Source: a virus. Taken from it: 48,571 bases of DNA. The position numbers and the translations under genes are program-made. The notes beneath the pieces were generated by a model that had not been told where the DNA came from, ran no database searches, and saw nothing but the letters and a program-made list of their open reading frames with translations. This document shows positions 23,599-31,855 of the stretch, piece by piece. The stretch spans positions 1 to 48,571 of the IMG/VR virus record IMGVR_UViG_3300047476_000944; one strand, written 5' to 3'. Each line of letters starts with the position of its first letter. Positions within the stretch are counted from its first letter, which is position 1.

Positions 23599-25132
23599 TT
23601 CCATATTCATAAGGATGCCATCCAACTTTATTAAAAAATCTTTGCCAATACTGATAAGTCTTTAAATCATTTGGAGTTCCCCAACAAATATAATTCTCTA
23701 TCTCAAAGTTCTTCACTTTGTATCCCAACTCTATTGCCCCGTTAAGCATACTATCAACATAAAACTCACCATTAGTTCTATTATTATTCTTGTAGAGAGA
23801 TTCAAGAGAAAGGTTAAAGATTTCTTTTGATCTGAAAAACATAGTTCCAGTAATGGCAAACTCGTTTACAGGATCAGTTCCAGTAAATTTTTTAACGTCA
23901 ACACGACTTACATTCCCATCCTCATCACATTTAACCCAAGAATATGCTTCTGGTTGCAAATGACTCGTATAGTTATTTCTATATGTCCATACAATTATAT
24001 CATTTTCTTCATCATTTACCAAATCTAAAAACTTATCAGCGTCATAAAACACTCCATTATCACAAGCAGAAATCAAAATAGAAGAATCTGGATCAATCAC
24101 ATTGACGATTCTTTCTGTTGTGCAAGCCTGACCTTCAAGAACTTCATCAATCCAAACCGTATTTTGACCAGGTGATTGATGACCTTTTAAGCAAGCATAA
24201 ATGACATCATCAGTTTTTGGTAGACAGCGAACTGCCTGATCGACCATATCTTTACCATTGACTTGAATGAATGGTTTAGGTGCATTGTATCCTTCCTTTG
24301 AAAAACGACTCCCAGAACCTGCCATAGGAAGAGCAAGAGTGCAGTTTTCAAGTCTAACTTCTTTCTGACCTTCTAGTGCTTTACGATAATAATTTGACCA
24401 ACTATTATAAACATCAAGATCAAATGGAGTTCCCCATTGAAGCATATAAGGAACTTCATAAACAAGACTTGTAAGTTCATCACGAACAAGTAGGTTATAT
24501 ACAAGACTTACATAATACTCACCATTAATATTTAAATCTTCGTCCATTAACTGTTTAAAGTATTTTTTAACGTAACTTCCTTTTCTAAAATAATAATTTC
24601 CAGCAGAAGCAAACTCAGACATTTTATCGTCTGTAAATGGTTGCTTCTCACGAACTTCTAAAATCTTATTGTCCCCATCAGTGCGGCAGAATGCATAATT
24701 ATCACTACCCAGCATATGAGGATGAAATCCAGTATAACAAATTACACATCCATCACACTCGGTTGCATCAATAAAACCTTTAAAATGACGATAATCCCAA
24801 TAGATTGAAAAGTCACAGTAATTGATGATAACTTCCTCTTCATCATCAATCAAATTTTCAAACTCAGAAACTGAAAATACTGGACCTTTTTTATGCCTAG
24901 GAATAGTAACTATTTCTTTTCTTTCTACAAGTTTATCTAATATCTCAACTATATTAGTTTCTTCTTTATGCTTATCATTGATAATAAAAACAAATTCACT
25001 ATCTTCAGGATAAAGATTGACGATATGCTCTATAACCTTTCTTCCATCAACTTCAATAAGATATTTTGGAATGTCATATCCAGCAGCAGCAAATCTACTA
25101 CTCATACCAGACATTGGAATAACAATTTTCAT
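23579..25132 (-). CDS. Tandem-duplicated sugar nucleotidyltransferase
   Basis: A 517-aa protein with two complete nucleotidyltransferase domains. The first (residues 1-250) has PMSGMSSRFAAAGYDIPKYLIEVDG, and the second (266-517) has PMAGSGSRFSKEGYNAPKPFIQVNG. Both continue with NGE(Y/F)YV and a WGTPxDL near their ends, so an internal duplication is clear. Such domains join a sugar- or alcohol-phosphate to NTP. Two sites could work in sequence or on two substrates. A late-promoter-like AATAAATA lies 19 nt upstream. Specificity unknown. Confidence 0.85.
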   Translation of the reverse strand: MKIVIPMSGMSSRFAAAGYDIPKYLIEVDGRKVIEHIVNLYPEDSEFVFIINDKHKEETNIVEILDKLVERKEIVTIPRHKKGPVFSVSEFENLIDDEEEVIINYCDFSIYWDYRHFKGFIDATECDGCVICYTGFHPHMLGSDNYAFCRTDGDNKILEVREKQPFTDDKMSEFASAGNYYFRKGSYVKKYFKQLMDEDLNINGEYYVSLVYNLLVRDELTSLVYEVPYMLQWGTPFDLDVYNSWSNYYRKALEGQKEVRLENCTLALPMAGSGSRFSKEGYNAPKPFIQVNGKDMVDQAVRCLPKTDDVIYACLKGHQSPGQNTVWIDEVLEGQACTTERIVNVIDPDSSILISACDNGVFYDADKFLDLVNDEENDIIVWTYRNNYTSHLQPEAYSWVKCDEDGNVSRVDVKKFTGTDPVNEFAITGTMFFRSKEIFNLSLESLYKNNNRTNGEFYVDSMLNGAIELGYKVKNFEIENYICWGTPNDLKTYQYWQRFFNKVGWHPYEYGNDYFTN

Positions 25133-25150
25133 AAGAAAAATATTTTTAAA

Positions 25151-25158
25151 TATTTATT
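25151..25158 (-). promoter_or_regulatory. Possible internal late promoter in the island
   Basis: AATAAATA on the minus strand, 19 nt upstream of the tandem nucleotidyltransferase start at 25132 and beside one of the few intergenic gaps in the island. The region is very AT-rich, so chance occurrence is possible. Confidence 0.35.
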
Positions 25159-25888
25159 GATTCCTGGAAGGATCAATAGTATATGGTGCAGAAAAATATT
25201 TAACTTCCAAACCCTTATCATAAACGTTCTGTGTCACAGATGGTTCAAAAGCAATTGGATATAAACCTTTCCACAGTACATTCATTTCTAAACAGTATTC
25301 ATATGTTTTGGTGTAAGCGTCCATTACGATACGGTTTCCATATACAATTGCATCAGAAATCCAAGGAGCATCAATAGTTTCTTGAAGTCTCCAATCACCA
25401 GGTCCATTGTAAATAGTCGGTTTAGATCTATCAATTACAGGAGAATAATGACTATTCCAAGGAACGACAGAAAATAATTTATATTCTTCTGTTGTCTGAA
25501 TACTGGGTAGTGAGTTAGTAATAATATCAGAACGATATTTCATATATGCATCATATTCAAAATTATTATCATCGGCATATTGAGTTGCTAATTCAAATGC
25601 TTTTTGATCATTAAAAAACATTGAGAGTTGATTATATGGTAGTGGTTCATTAGTGCCACTATTCATATTGATAAAAATATCTTTGTAATGCTGGGGAATA
25701 ACATAAGGACAGATATATTCACCCTTCAACCATTTTGAGAGATTATTCAATGCTTGATTGTGGTAATCATCCCTATCAGCATTAATTGAAATAAACAAAT
25801 CAACATTATAATCACTTGATTCCAATAAAGGAATCAAGCAACTTTCATAACACTTCAATCTTCCAGATATTAAAACTGCAACTCTCAT
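25154..25888 (-). CDS. Putative glycosyltransferase, unassigned
   Basis: A 244-aa protein. The N-terminal VAVLISGRLKCYESCLIPLLE followed by VDLFISINA resembles GT-A proteins found in giant viruses and phages, where a 'SGxxR' loop precedes the nucleotide site. Later segments include YDAYMKYRSDI (possible acidic site) and ISDAIVYGN. The start at 25888 overlaps the fucosyltransferase stop by 4 nt, so it is probably part of fucose-glycan assembly. The family is not certain. Confidence 0.6.
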   Translation of the reverse strand: MRVAVLISGRLKCYESCLIPLLESSDYNVDLFISINADRDDYHNQALNNLSKWLKGEYICPYVIPQHYKDIFINMNSGTNEPLPYNQLSMFFNDQKAFELATQYADDNNFEYDAYMKYRSDIITNSLPSIQTTEEYKLFSVVPWNSHYSPVIDRSKPTIYNGPGDWRLQETIDAPWISDAIVYGNRIVMDAYTKTYEYCLEMNVLWKGLYPIAFEPSVTQNVYDKGLEVKYFSAPYTIDPSRNQ

Positions 25889-26685
25889 ATTACAATCCAT
25901 TCTGGTAAATATAAATCACTAAGATCTTTCGAAGCGTCTGGTCCAGCAAACCAAATACTTGGAGCAACTGTCTTTTTACTCTTCGCTAACCAAGCACCCC
26001 ACCAAGAGAATGAAGAATTAGCAATGATGTGATATGTGCAAAGAGATTGGAGGCAAAGATCAACGCCAGTGCTGTTTCCTTCTGCAAAAATAAAACGATC
26101 TCCCTGAAAAACTTCTTGCTCCTTACACCACTCAATTCCATCAGAAAAAATCATTACAGGAATATTCTCTGGCATATAAGATAATCCCTGAGCATAATAG
26201 TCCAAGGTTTGTACTGGATGATGTGGGTATTGTAGATAGTCTCCTCTACGAAGATGAATAGCAATTACTTCTTCATTGCCAAAGTTTGACTTGAATGCTT
26301 CTTCTGTTGGTTCACGAATTTCATCAACAAAAGTAAATGCATCACGAATTTGTTTTTCAATATGTTTGAAATACTTTTCAGTTTGAAAATAACCATACAA
26401 ACTAATATTATCTGGACATTTATCCCAAAGATTTTGATCTAATCCAAAGGTATCTTCCATTATCTTTGGAAAATTAGTTACATGCTTAGGGGCATCAGGA
26501 ATTTTAAAACACTCAAACATTGTAATATCTGAATTTGCACAATTAATGTCTCTGGTTGCTACAACTTCTCTCGGAGGAAGACAGTATTCATATCCATGTC
26601 TCTGAGCAAGACCACGTAATCCAGTATATTGGAACATTTGATTTCCAAGCCTACCCAGATTTCCTAAATCATCATTTGCAAGCAT
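25885..26685 (-). CDS. Alpha-1,2-fucosyltransferase (GT11)
   Basis: A 266-aa protein with GT11 signatures: GRLGNQMFQYTGLRGLA at the N-terminus, HLRRGDY (H144-D149) binding GDP-fucose, FSDGIEWC, and ANSSFSWWGAWL (222-232). GT11 enzymes transfer L-fucose from GDP-fucose to the 2-OH of galactose, forming H-type structures. It lies directly behind gmd and fcl, which make the donor, overlapping fcl by 14 nt. Family assignment is firm; linkage and acceptor are inferred. Confidence 0.92.
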   Translation of the reverse strand: MLANDDLGNLGRLGNQMFQYTGLRGLAQRHGYEYCLPPREVVATRDINCANSDITMFECFKIPDAPKHVTNFPKIMEDTFGLDQNLWDKCPDNISLYGYFQTEKYFKHIEKQIRDAFTFVDEIREPTEEAFKSNFGNEEVIAIHLRRGDYLQYPHHPVQTLDYYAQGLSYMPENIPVMIFSDGIEWCKEQEVFQGDRFIFAEGNSTGVDLCLQSLCTYHIIANSSFSWWGAWLAKSKKTVAPSIWFAGPDASKDLSDLYLPEWIVI

Positions 26686-27631
26686 TTTCTTTATACCATT
26701 GGTAAGTTTGTTCTATACCTTTACGAAGACTAATTTTTGGTTCCCATCCAAATGCCTTGATCTTATCCACGTTCAAAACTTTGCGGGGAGTTCCATTTGG
26801 TTTTGTAGTATCCCACTCAATATCTCCAGGAAAACGAACAACATCAGAAATTGTATGAGCAAGTTCTTTAATTGTTACATCCTCACCAGTCCCAACATTA
26901 ATGTGCTCTGCTCCATCATATTTCTGCATACAAACATAACATGCCTCTGCTAAATCATCAACATGTAGAAACTCTCTCATAGCAGAACCATCACCCCAGA
27001 GTTTCACGGAACCATAATAAGGTCCACCCATATCAATTGTATATCCGTGCTCTTTCATATAATGGAACTTAGCAATCATCGCAGGGAGAACGTGTGATGT
27101 CTCCAGATCAAAGTTATCATTAGGACCATAAAGGTTCGTAGGCATCAGGGAGATAGCATTAAACCCATGCTGTTGGCGATATGCCTGGCACATCATAATG
27201 CCAGCAATCTTAGCAATCGCATAGGCATCATTCGTTGGTTCCAAAGCACCAGTCATCAACTGATCTTCAGTAATGGGTTGAATTGCATACTTAGGGTAGA
27301 TGCAAGATGAACCAAGGAACAGAAGTTTTTTTACACCACAACGATAAGCAGAATCAATAATATTCGTCTGAATACGGAGATTTTCAATAAGAAAGTCTGC
27401 TTTGTAGTTGTTGTTTGCCATAATACCACCCACTTTGGCAGCAGCAACAAACACATACTCAGGTTCTTCTGAGCAAAAATATCTTTCAGTTTCATCTTGA
27501 TTTGTAAAATCAATATCATCACGAGTGCCTTTGATGATATTGTTATAACCTTTGCTCTCAAGGTTTCTCACTATTGCAGATCCAACCATTCCGTTGGCAC
27601 CGCAAACTAATACTCTAGAATCACTGTCCAT
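26672..27631 (-). CDS. fcl: GDP-L-fucose synthase
   Basis: A 319-aa bifunctional epimerase-reductase (GMER/WcaG) converting GDP-4-keto-6-deoxymannose to GDP-L-fucose with [22 protein letters not shown] binds cofactor; FLGSSCIYP holds catalytic Ser and the neighbouring Cys; [11 protein letters not shown] carries Tyr-xxx-Lys; [13 protein letters not shown] and [12 protein letters not shown] are family blocks. The start at 27631 overlaps gmd by 11 nt. Length is normal for the family. Confidence 0.95.
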   Translation of the reverse strand: MDSDSRVLVCGANGMVGSAIVRNLESKGYNNIIKGTRDDIDFTNQDETERYFCSEEPEYVFVAAAKVGGIMANNNYKADFLIENLRIQTNIIDSAYRCGVKKLLFLGSSCIYPKYAIQPITEDQLMTGALEPTNDAYAIAKIAGIMMCQAYRQQHGFNAISLMPTNLYGPNDNFDLETSHVLPAMIAKFHYMKEHGYTIDMGGPYYGSVKLWGDGSAMREFLHVDDLAEACYVCMQKYDGAEHINVGTGEDVTIKELAHTISDVVRFPGDIEWDTTKPNGTPRKVLNVDKIKAFGWEPKISLRKGIEQTYQWYKENACK

Positions 27632-28622
27632 AAATGCACATATCCTCAACTAATTGTTCAAATGAAATTTTAGGTTCCCAACCTAGTTTTTCTTTTGCCT
27701 TCGTGGGATCACCTAATAAGGTCTCTACTTCAGCAGGTCGGAAATATTTAGAACTCACTCTTACAATCTCTCTTTTAGTAAGTTTATCTATACCAACCTC
27801 ATTAAGTCCTTCACCTTCCCAAGCAATTTTCATTCCAAAATAAGGTGCTGCTGCCTCAATGAACTCTCGCACTGAGTACTGATCCCCTGTAGCAATTACA
27901 TAATCATCTGCTTCATCTTGCTGAAGCATCAACCACATTGCCTCTACAAAGTCTTTAGCATGTCCCCAATCACGTTTCGCATTTAGGTTGCCGAGATATA
28001 GTATATCTTGTTGCCCAGTTGAAATGCGTGATAATCCGCGAGTGATTTTTCTTGTGACAAAAGTTTCTCCTCTTCTAGGGGATTCGTGATTGAAAAGAAT
28101 TCCAGAACTTGCATGTAATCCGTAAGACTCTCTGTAGTTTTTAACGATCCAATATCCATAAACTTTAGCGACTCCATAGGGTGAACGAGGATAAAAAGGC
28201 GTTGTTTCTTTTTGTGGAATTTCTTGAACCTTACCAAACATTTCAGATGTTGATGCCTGATAAATCCTAGTTTTACTTTCCATTCCAAGAAGTCGAACTG
28301 CCTCAAGAATACGAAGAGTTCCTAATCCATCAGTTTGACCTGTATACTCAGGCATCTCAAAAGAAACCTTAACGTGACTTTGAGCACCAAGATTATAAAT
28401 CTCATCAGGTTGAACTTGCTGAATCACTCTTACAAGGTTTGTAGAATCAGTAAGATCTCCATAGTGAAGTTTAATTCTATCGTAAATATGATCAATTCTA
28501 TGTGTATTAATCAAAGAAGCACGGCGAATTATACCGTGAACTTCATATCCCTTTTCCAGAAGAAGTTCAGCAAGATATGAACCATCTTGTCCGGTAATTC
28601 CTGTAATTAATGCTTTTTTCAT
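27621..28622 (-). CDS. gmd: GDP-mannose 4,6-dehydratase
   Basis: A 333-aa extended SDR enzyme converting GDP-D-mannose to GDP-4-keto-6-deoxy-D-mannose. [18 protein letters not shown] is the Gmd-specific NAD(P) loop, followed by [17 protein letters not shown] (catalytic Thr/Ser-Glu), [12 protein letters not shown] (Tyr-xxx-Lys) and [16 protein letters not shown]. The start at 28622 was chosen because the motif begins there; the extension to 28661 has no homologous character. It is followed by fcl and GT11, a complete local route to fucosylation. Confidence 0.96.
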   Translation of the reverse strand: MKKALITGITGQDGSYLAELLLEKGYEVHGIIRRASLINTHRIDHIYDRIKLHYGDLTDSTNLVRVIQQVQPDEIYNLGAQSHVKVSFEMPEYTGQTDGLGTLRILEAVRLLGMESKTRIYQASTSEMFGKVQEIPQKETTPFYPRSPYGVAKVYGYWIVKNYRESYGLHASSGILFNHESPRRGETFVTRKITRGLSRISTGQQDILYLGNLNAKRDWGHAKDFVEAMWLMLQQDEADDYVIATGDQYSVREFIEAAAPYFGMKIAWEGEGLNEVGIDKLTKREIVRVSSKYFRPAEVETLLGDPTKAKEKLGWEPKISFEQLVEDMCIYGQ

Positions 28623-28653
28623 ATAAAAATAAAAGGTATGATAATTAGTAATT

Positions 28654-29565
28654 TTAATCAAAAATAAAATTCCAATTATCTAATTTTGGTTTCATGTATA
28701 CTTTATAATTAGATTTTCTCCAGTTTTCTTTTCTACAATAACAATGGAAATTAATTGGAACTTTTTTCATTCTATTAGTTATTTGTAAAAAATAAATAAA
28801 CATAGAAAAAGAATTTTCAATTAGATGAACTTCTTGAGCATTTTCAATTAATTTCACAATATCAAAATATTTTTTAGAAAGCATATGAATATTAATAATA
28901 TTATTACAGGTAATATACTTTCTAGAAATAATATTCGATTGATTGTAATCAGATATTTTTTTAATATGATTTAAAACAGTATCACCTAAACCTGGTGGTT
29001 TGTCATATTCACAAACTACTGCATATGAATCTGGTAGATTTAACTCTTCTATTAAAGTGTTTTCATCATTCTCTAATCTAGAAAAATCAAAACATTTATA
29101 TTTCATTTCATCAGGAAATCCCATTTTATTATAAAATTCAGACACCATATCCAAATCATTTAATCGTTGAACATTAAATCCAAATTTATGTCCGATGGGA
29201 TTTTTTTGACTATAAACCTCAGTAAAGATATTTTTTGAGTGAAAATCTGGAACTGTAACAGATGAATCATCATAAACACTGTTAGGTTCTTTTTTACATG
29301 TGTCATTTATATAATCACTGCCAAGTAAACACATGCAATCTAATTCATCACAAGATTCACCAAAAATATCATTAAACATAAAATAATCATAAGACATTGG
29401 AAAAACTTTATCGTTTGAAGAATATAAATGTTCTATTACAGATAAAAAATTCCAATGAACTAACATAATTATTTTATCATAATAAAGAGACAAAAAATTA
29501 ACCATACCATTAACGGCAATTTGATCTCCATAGGCACTATAAGTGGATATGAATAAAATTTTCAT
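28654..29565 (-). CDS. GT9-like protein, paralogue 3
   Basis: A 303-aa paralogue of the protein at 19558: N-terminal [21 protein letters not shown] matches [33 protein letters not shown] matches [26 protein letters not shown] matches IHLIENTVSLFVYHMQ, and both end in PKL(D/E)NW(N/E)FI. It is very AT-rich. The pattern fits a GT-B glycosyltransferase, tentatively GT9-like. It stands between a 179-bp non-coding gap and gmd. Confidence 0.6.
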   Translation of the reverse strand: MKILFISTYSAYGDQIAVNGMVNFLSLYYDKIIMLVHWNFLSVIEHLYSSNDKVFPMSYDYFMFNDIFGESCDELDCMCLLGSDYINDTCKKEPNSVYDDSSVTVPDFHSKNIFTEVYSQKNPIGHKFGFNVQRLNDLDMVSEFYNKMGFPDEMKYKCFDFSRLENDENTLIEELNLPDSYAVVCEYDKPPGLGDTVLNHIKKISDYNQSNIISRKYITCNNIINIHMLSKKYFDIVKLIENAQEVHLIENSFSMFIYFLQITNRMKKVPINFHCYCRKENWRKSNYKVYMKPKLDNWNFIFD

Positions 29566-29744
29566 AGTTTATAAAATTGTCATCTTTATAATTTTCAAGG
29601 TATATATAATATTATTTTTTAACTGGAAATTGGAAACCAGGCGGGATAACCCCATCCGCACCACCAATCTTTTAGAGAGAGATTGGAAACTCAACGGGTC
29701 TTTTGACTCCACCACTTATTTTTAATGAAAAATAAGAAACAAAA
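29566..29744. other. Non-coding gap with inverted repeats inside the island
   Basis: This 179-bp stretch carries no convincing ORF. It contains a 9-bp stem with 4-nt loop (29715-29736, CTTATTTTT/AAAAATAAG) and a 7-bp stem (29664-29670 with 29680-29686, CCAATCT/AGATTGG). A GGAAA-TTGGAAAC-type motif appears twice on the plus strand. AT-rich -10-like sequence lies nearer the downstream gene. It may hold a processing site, an attenuator, or a scar of island assembly. Confidence 0.5.
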
Positions 29745-30320
29745 TTAATAATCTCTATTACAAAATATTAATCCAGTGTATTTTAAATATCTAGAATCAT
29801 CTTTATTAGCAATTTCTCTAATTCTTTTAGTATCTTCTTCTAAAAGATAACAATTATTTTTTTCCATTAATTCGATCCAATATTCAGATGGTTGGCAATT
29901 TACATGATGATGTCCACTTTGATTTGGATTTGCATGAGACATACAAATATAATAACCAGATTTTAAAGTATCAATTAAATTTTGAACATATTCTTGAGAA
30001 ATATGTTCTACGACTTCTTGACAATGCACCAGATCAACTTTAGTTTTAAACGCTCCAGAGTTAATATCCCATTGAATTGTGGGATATATAGATTTTAAAA
30101 CATTTTCATATAATCCATCTAGTGAAATAGAACGAATATTTTTTTTAAAGAAATATTCAGCACAATGTCCTAGTCCACCACCAACATCAAGCATAGATTT
30201 AATGCAAAATCTATCTATTAAATAAGACCACACACCTGGAGCATAAGTATATGGATCACCCTCTACACAATTTCCACCCAAATGCTCATGTTCAATAACT
30301 CGAATTCCTTTATAAGTCAT
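29745..30320 (-). CDS. Class I SAM-dependent methyltransferase
   Basis: A 191-aa protein with SMLDVGGGLGHCAEYFF (motif I), SISLDGLYEN and VDLVHCQEVVEHIS (motif IV region with acidic residues), a Methyltransf_11/23-type pattern. It is the first enzyme gene of the glycan island, one base after the small membrane-protein gene. It may methylate a sugar or a terminal phosphate; substrate unknown. Confidence 0.82.
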   Translation of the reverse strand: MTYKGIRVIEHEHLGGNCVEGDPYTYAPGVWSYLIDRFCIKSMLDVGGGLGHCAEYFFKKNIRSISLDGLYENVLKSIYPTIQWDINSGAFKTKVDLVHCQEVVEHISQEYVQNLIDTLKSGYYICMSHANPNQSGHHHVNCQPSEYWIELMEKNNCYLLEEDTKRIREIANKDDSRYLKYTGLIFCNRDY

Positions 30321-30321
30321 A

Positions 30322-30543
30322 TTAATTAAAAAGTTGAATTAGTTTTGGAATTTCAATGGCAGCATAAAAAGCACACAATACAAGAATATCCCAAAACTTA
30401 TACTTGATTGCAAAAGGAACTACAAAAGCATTTCCAATACACTTTACAAACAATCCAACTTTAGGATCTCCCCATAACAAAACAAAATATCCAGATAAGA
30501 GAAGAATGTTACCAATGTATCTTAGTACATCAGACTTTTTCAT
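30322..30543 (-). CDS. Small membrane protein, 73 aa
   Basis: A 73-aa hydrophobic protein with two or three membrane segments (IGNILLLSGYFVLLWG, VGLFVKCIGNAFVVPFAI, FWDILVLCAFYAAI). Its ATG overlaps the stop of the upstream gene by one base. Function unknown. It is translated with the 71-aa gene under the promoter at 30782-30810 and leads into the glycan island. Confidence 0.75.
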   Translation of the reverse strand: MKKSDVLRYIGNILLLSGYFVLLWGDPKVGLFVKCIGNAFVVPFAIKYKFWDILVLCAFYAAIEIPKLIQLFN

Positions 30544-30758
30544 TAAGCAACTTCAACGGACTCAAGATCACTTTCCAAATATTCCATTAACATTTCATAG
30601 TCATCAAGAGGTTCTCCAGAAAAAACAACTCCCTCATTTTGATAATAACGAAAAACCTTTTTATAAAGTTTAGGATTCTTTACATCAAGGTAGATTTCTC
30701 CATTAGCAGCAGAGCGAAGAGTGCTAATATCTTTCTTGAATTTTTCGATCAGAGACAT
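30543..30758 (-). CDS. Hypothetical acidic protein, 71 aa
   Basis: A 71-aa soluble protein with a basic N-terminal helix (LIEKFKKDISTLR), a middle KLYKKVFRYYQNEGVVFSG and an acidic end (DDYEMLMEYLESDLESVEV). It is the first gene after a sigma70-type promoter and begins the long transcription unit that continues into the glycan island. Not recognised. Confidence 0.75.
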   Translation of the reverse strand: MSLIEKFKKDISTLRSAANGEIYLDVKNPKLYKKVFRYYQNEGVVFSGEPLDDYEMLMEYLESDLESVEVA

Positions 30759-30781
30759 TGTTGTGTTTAAATTACTCAGGT

Positions 30782-30810
30782 ATTATAAGAGTTTGACAGT
30801 ATTTAGTCAA
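30782..30810 (-). promoter_or_regulatory. Sigma70-type promoter at head of the glycan transcription unit
   Basis: TTGACT (30810-30805), 17-nt spacer, perfect TATAAT (30787-30782). Transcription would begin near 30775 and meet the first start codon at 30758. No terminator is apparent before 8163, about 22.6 kb away. Confidence 0.8.
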
Positions 30811-30834
30811 GTGTGCCAGTGAATCAACTGGCAA

Positions 30835-30908
30835 TCGGAATGACAGGATTCGAACCTGCGACATCTCGCTCCCAAAGCGAGTGCTCTACCAAACTGAGCT
30901 ACATTCCG
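30835..30908 (-). tRNA. trnP-UGG: tRNA-Pro (UGG)
   Basis: A cloverleaf with acceptor CGGAATG/CATTCCG, T arm GGTTCGAATCC, and anticodon loop TTTGGGA giving anticodon UGG. CCA is not encoded. It lies just upstream of the glycan transcription unit. Confidence 0.93.
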
Positions 30909-30948
30909 TATTTTATTATTATAGACTTAAATAGAAAATATGTCAAAT

Positions 30949-31422
30949 TTATACTACATTTACTGTTAATATTCCACCTTTTGACCAATATGTTGGACGA
31001 GCAGCTGATTTATTAGTAGCGTTATAAGTATAATAATATAGTAAACTATATCTATCATTAGATAAATTATAAGTTCTATTGTTAATTTGACTCCACGTAA
31101 AATTATTTGTAACAATATCCGTGTAAAGATCTGAACTCCATAGATCTAAACTATGACCAAATTCTCTTCTACCTGCAGTATTCCAATTATACTCTCTCCA
31201 AGTAAAATATGGTGCGCCACCCCCATTAGAACTATATATACTCGTAATATAAACTATAAAACCAGGAAAAGCATCATTAAGGATCACTGGTGGTGCAGGA
31301 GTAGTATAAACGGAATAATAACTTAGTAAATTTATAGGAGTACTAAAATTTAAACCCGACATAGATATATTCCATGATTCCCCTTCAGTTACATTACTAA
31401 TTGCAAATGTTGCTGTTGCCAT
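30949..31422 (-). CDS. Hypothetical beta-rich protein, 157 aa
   Basis: A 157-aa protein rich in Tyr, Trp, Asn, Ser and Thr, with no Cys, no signal peptide and alternating hydrophobic strands (FPGFIVYITSIYSS, YFTWREYNWN, YSLLYYYTYN). This composition suits a tail-fibre tip or a carbohydrate-binding beta sandwich. It is separated from the downstream tRNA-Pro by 40 nt with no T-run terminator. No homology was recognised. Confidence 0.65.
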   Translation of the reverse strand: MATATFAISNVTEGESWNISMSGLNFSTPINLLSYYSVYTTPAPPVILNDAFPGFIVYITSIYSSNGGGAPYFTWREYNWNTAGRREFGHSLDLWSSDLYTDIVTNNFTWSQINNRTYNLSNDRYSLLYYYTYNATNKSAARPTYWSKGGILTVNVV

Positions 31423-31432
31423 ATTTTATCTT

Positions 31433-31552
31433 TTATTTTATTTTATTATGTATAAAAGCAATTCCCATAATGGGAACTACAATTATTCCAAATCCACATG
31501 CACCTAACCATATTGGACTTTCTGCAAGTGTTTCTACAATATGAAAAATCAT
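31433..31552 (-). CDS. Small membrane protein, 39 aa
   Basis: A 39-aa ORF with one hydrophobic helix (WLGACGFGIIVVPIMGIAFI) and a basic end. It begins in an ATGA overlap with the 75-aa gene upstream. It fills an otherwise empty space between two genes. Function unknown. Confidence 0.6.
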   Translation of the reverse strand: MIFHIVETLAESPIWLGACGFGIIVVPIMGIAFIHNKIK

Positions 31553-31776
31553 CTTCCTCTCCAATTCTTATATTCGTAGTAAAAATATTGGTCTACTTCA
31601 TCAAGTCCAGATAAAGGGGCATTTACACCCCACTCAGACCATTCCAAACAAAACTGTCTGATATGTATATCATTAGTTGCAGTTTTTACACCAAGCATTC
31701 TGGAAAAAGCAGATAACGCAAATCCATACCTCTGTCTAATGTGCGGTTCCATTTCCTTTATAATCCTTTGAATCAT
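31549..31776 (-). CDS. Hypothetical protein, 75 aa
   Basis: A 75-aa soluble protein (IIKEMEPHIRQRYGFALSAFSRML, WSEWGVNAPLSGLDEVDQYFYYEYKNW). The start at 31776 is fixed by GAGGAGG seven nt upstream; the longer frame would lose that site. It overlaps the neighbouring 39-aa ORFs on both sides. Not recognised. Confidence 0.7.
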   Translation of the reverse strand: MIQRIIKEMEPHIRQRYGFALSAFSRMLGVKTATNDIHIRQFCLEWSEWGVNAPLSGLDEVDQYFYYEYKNWRGR

Positions 31777-31855
31777 AATACCCTCCTCGTGTTCCGAAAT
31801 AGAGTGTAGACAGTACAAAAGGAATAGAAATAAAAATAAGTGCTTTACCTAACAT
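31736..31855 (-). CDS. Small membrane protein, 39 aa
   Basis: A 39-aa ORF with hydrophobic N-terminal helix (LGKALIFISIPFVLSTLYF) and polar Gly/Tyr/Lys-rich tail. It starts 11 nt inside the 3' end of gnd, so it is probably coupled to it. Function unknown. Confidence 0.6.
   Translation of the reverse strand: MLGKALIFISIPFVLSTLYFGTRGGYYDSKDYKGNGTAH

Noticed and set aside
29543-29725. 60-aa plus-strand ORF in the island gap
   Set aside because: It starts within the opposite gene, has no ribosome binding site and its composition follows the inverted repeats.
30835-30908. tRNA-Pro as a phage attachment site for the glycan island
   Set aside because: No integrase, no duplicated tRNA end and no direct repeat was seen at the far end of the island.
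30813-31016. Plus-strand ORF containing MTGFEPATSRSQ
   Set aside because: This peptide is the usual artefact from translating the complement of a tRNA; the tRNA-Pro explains it.
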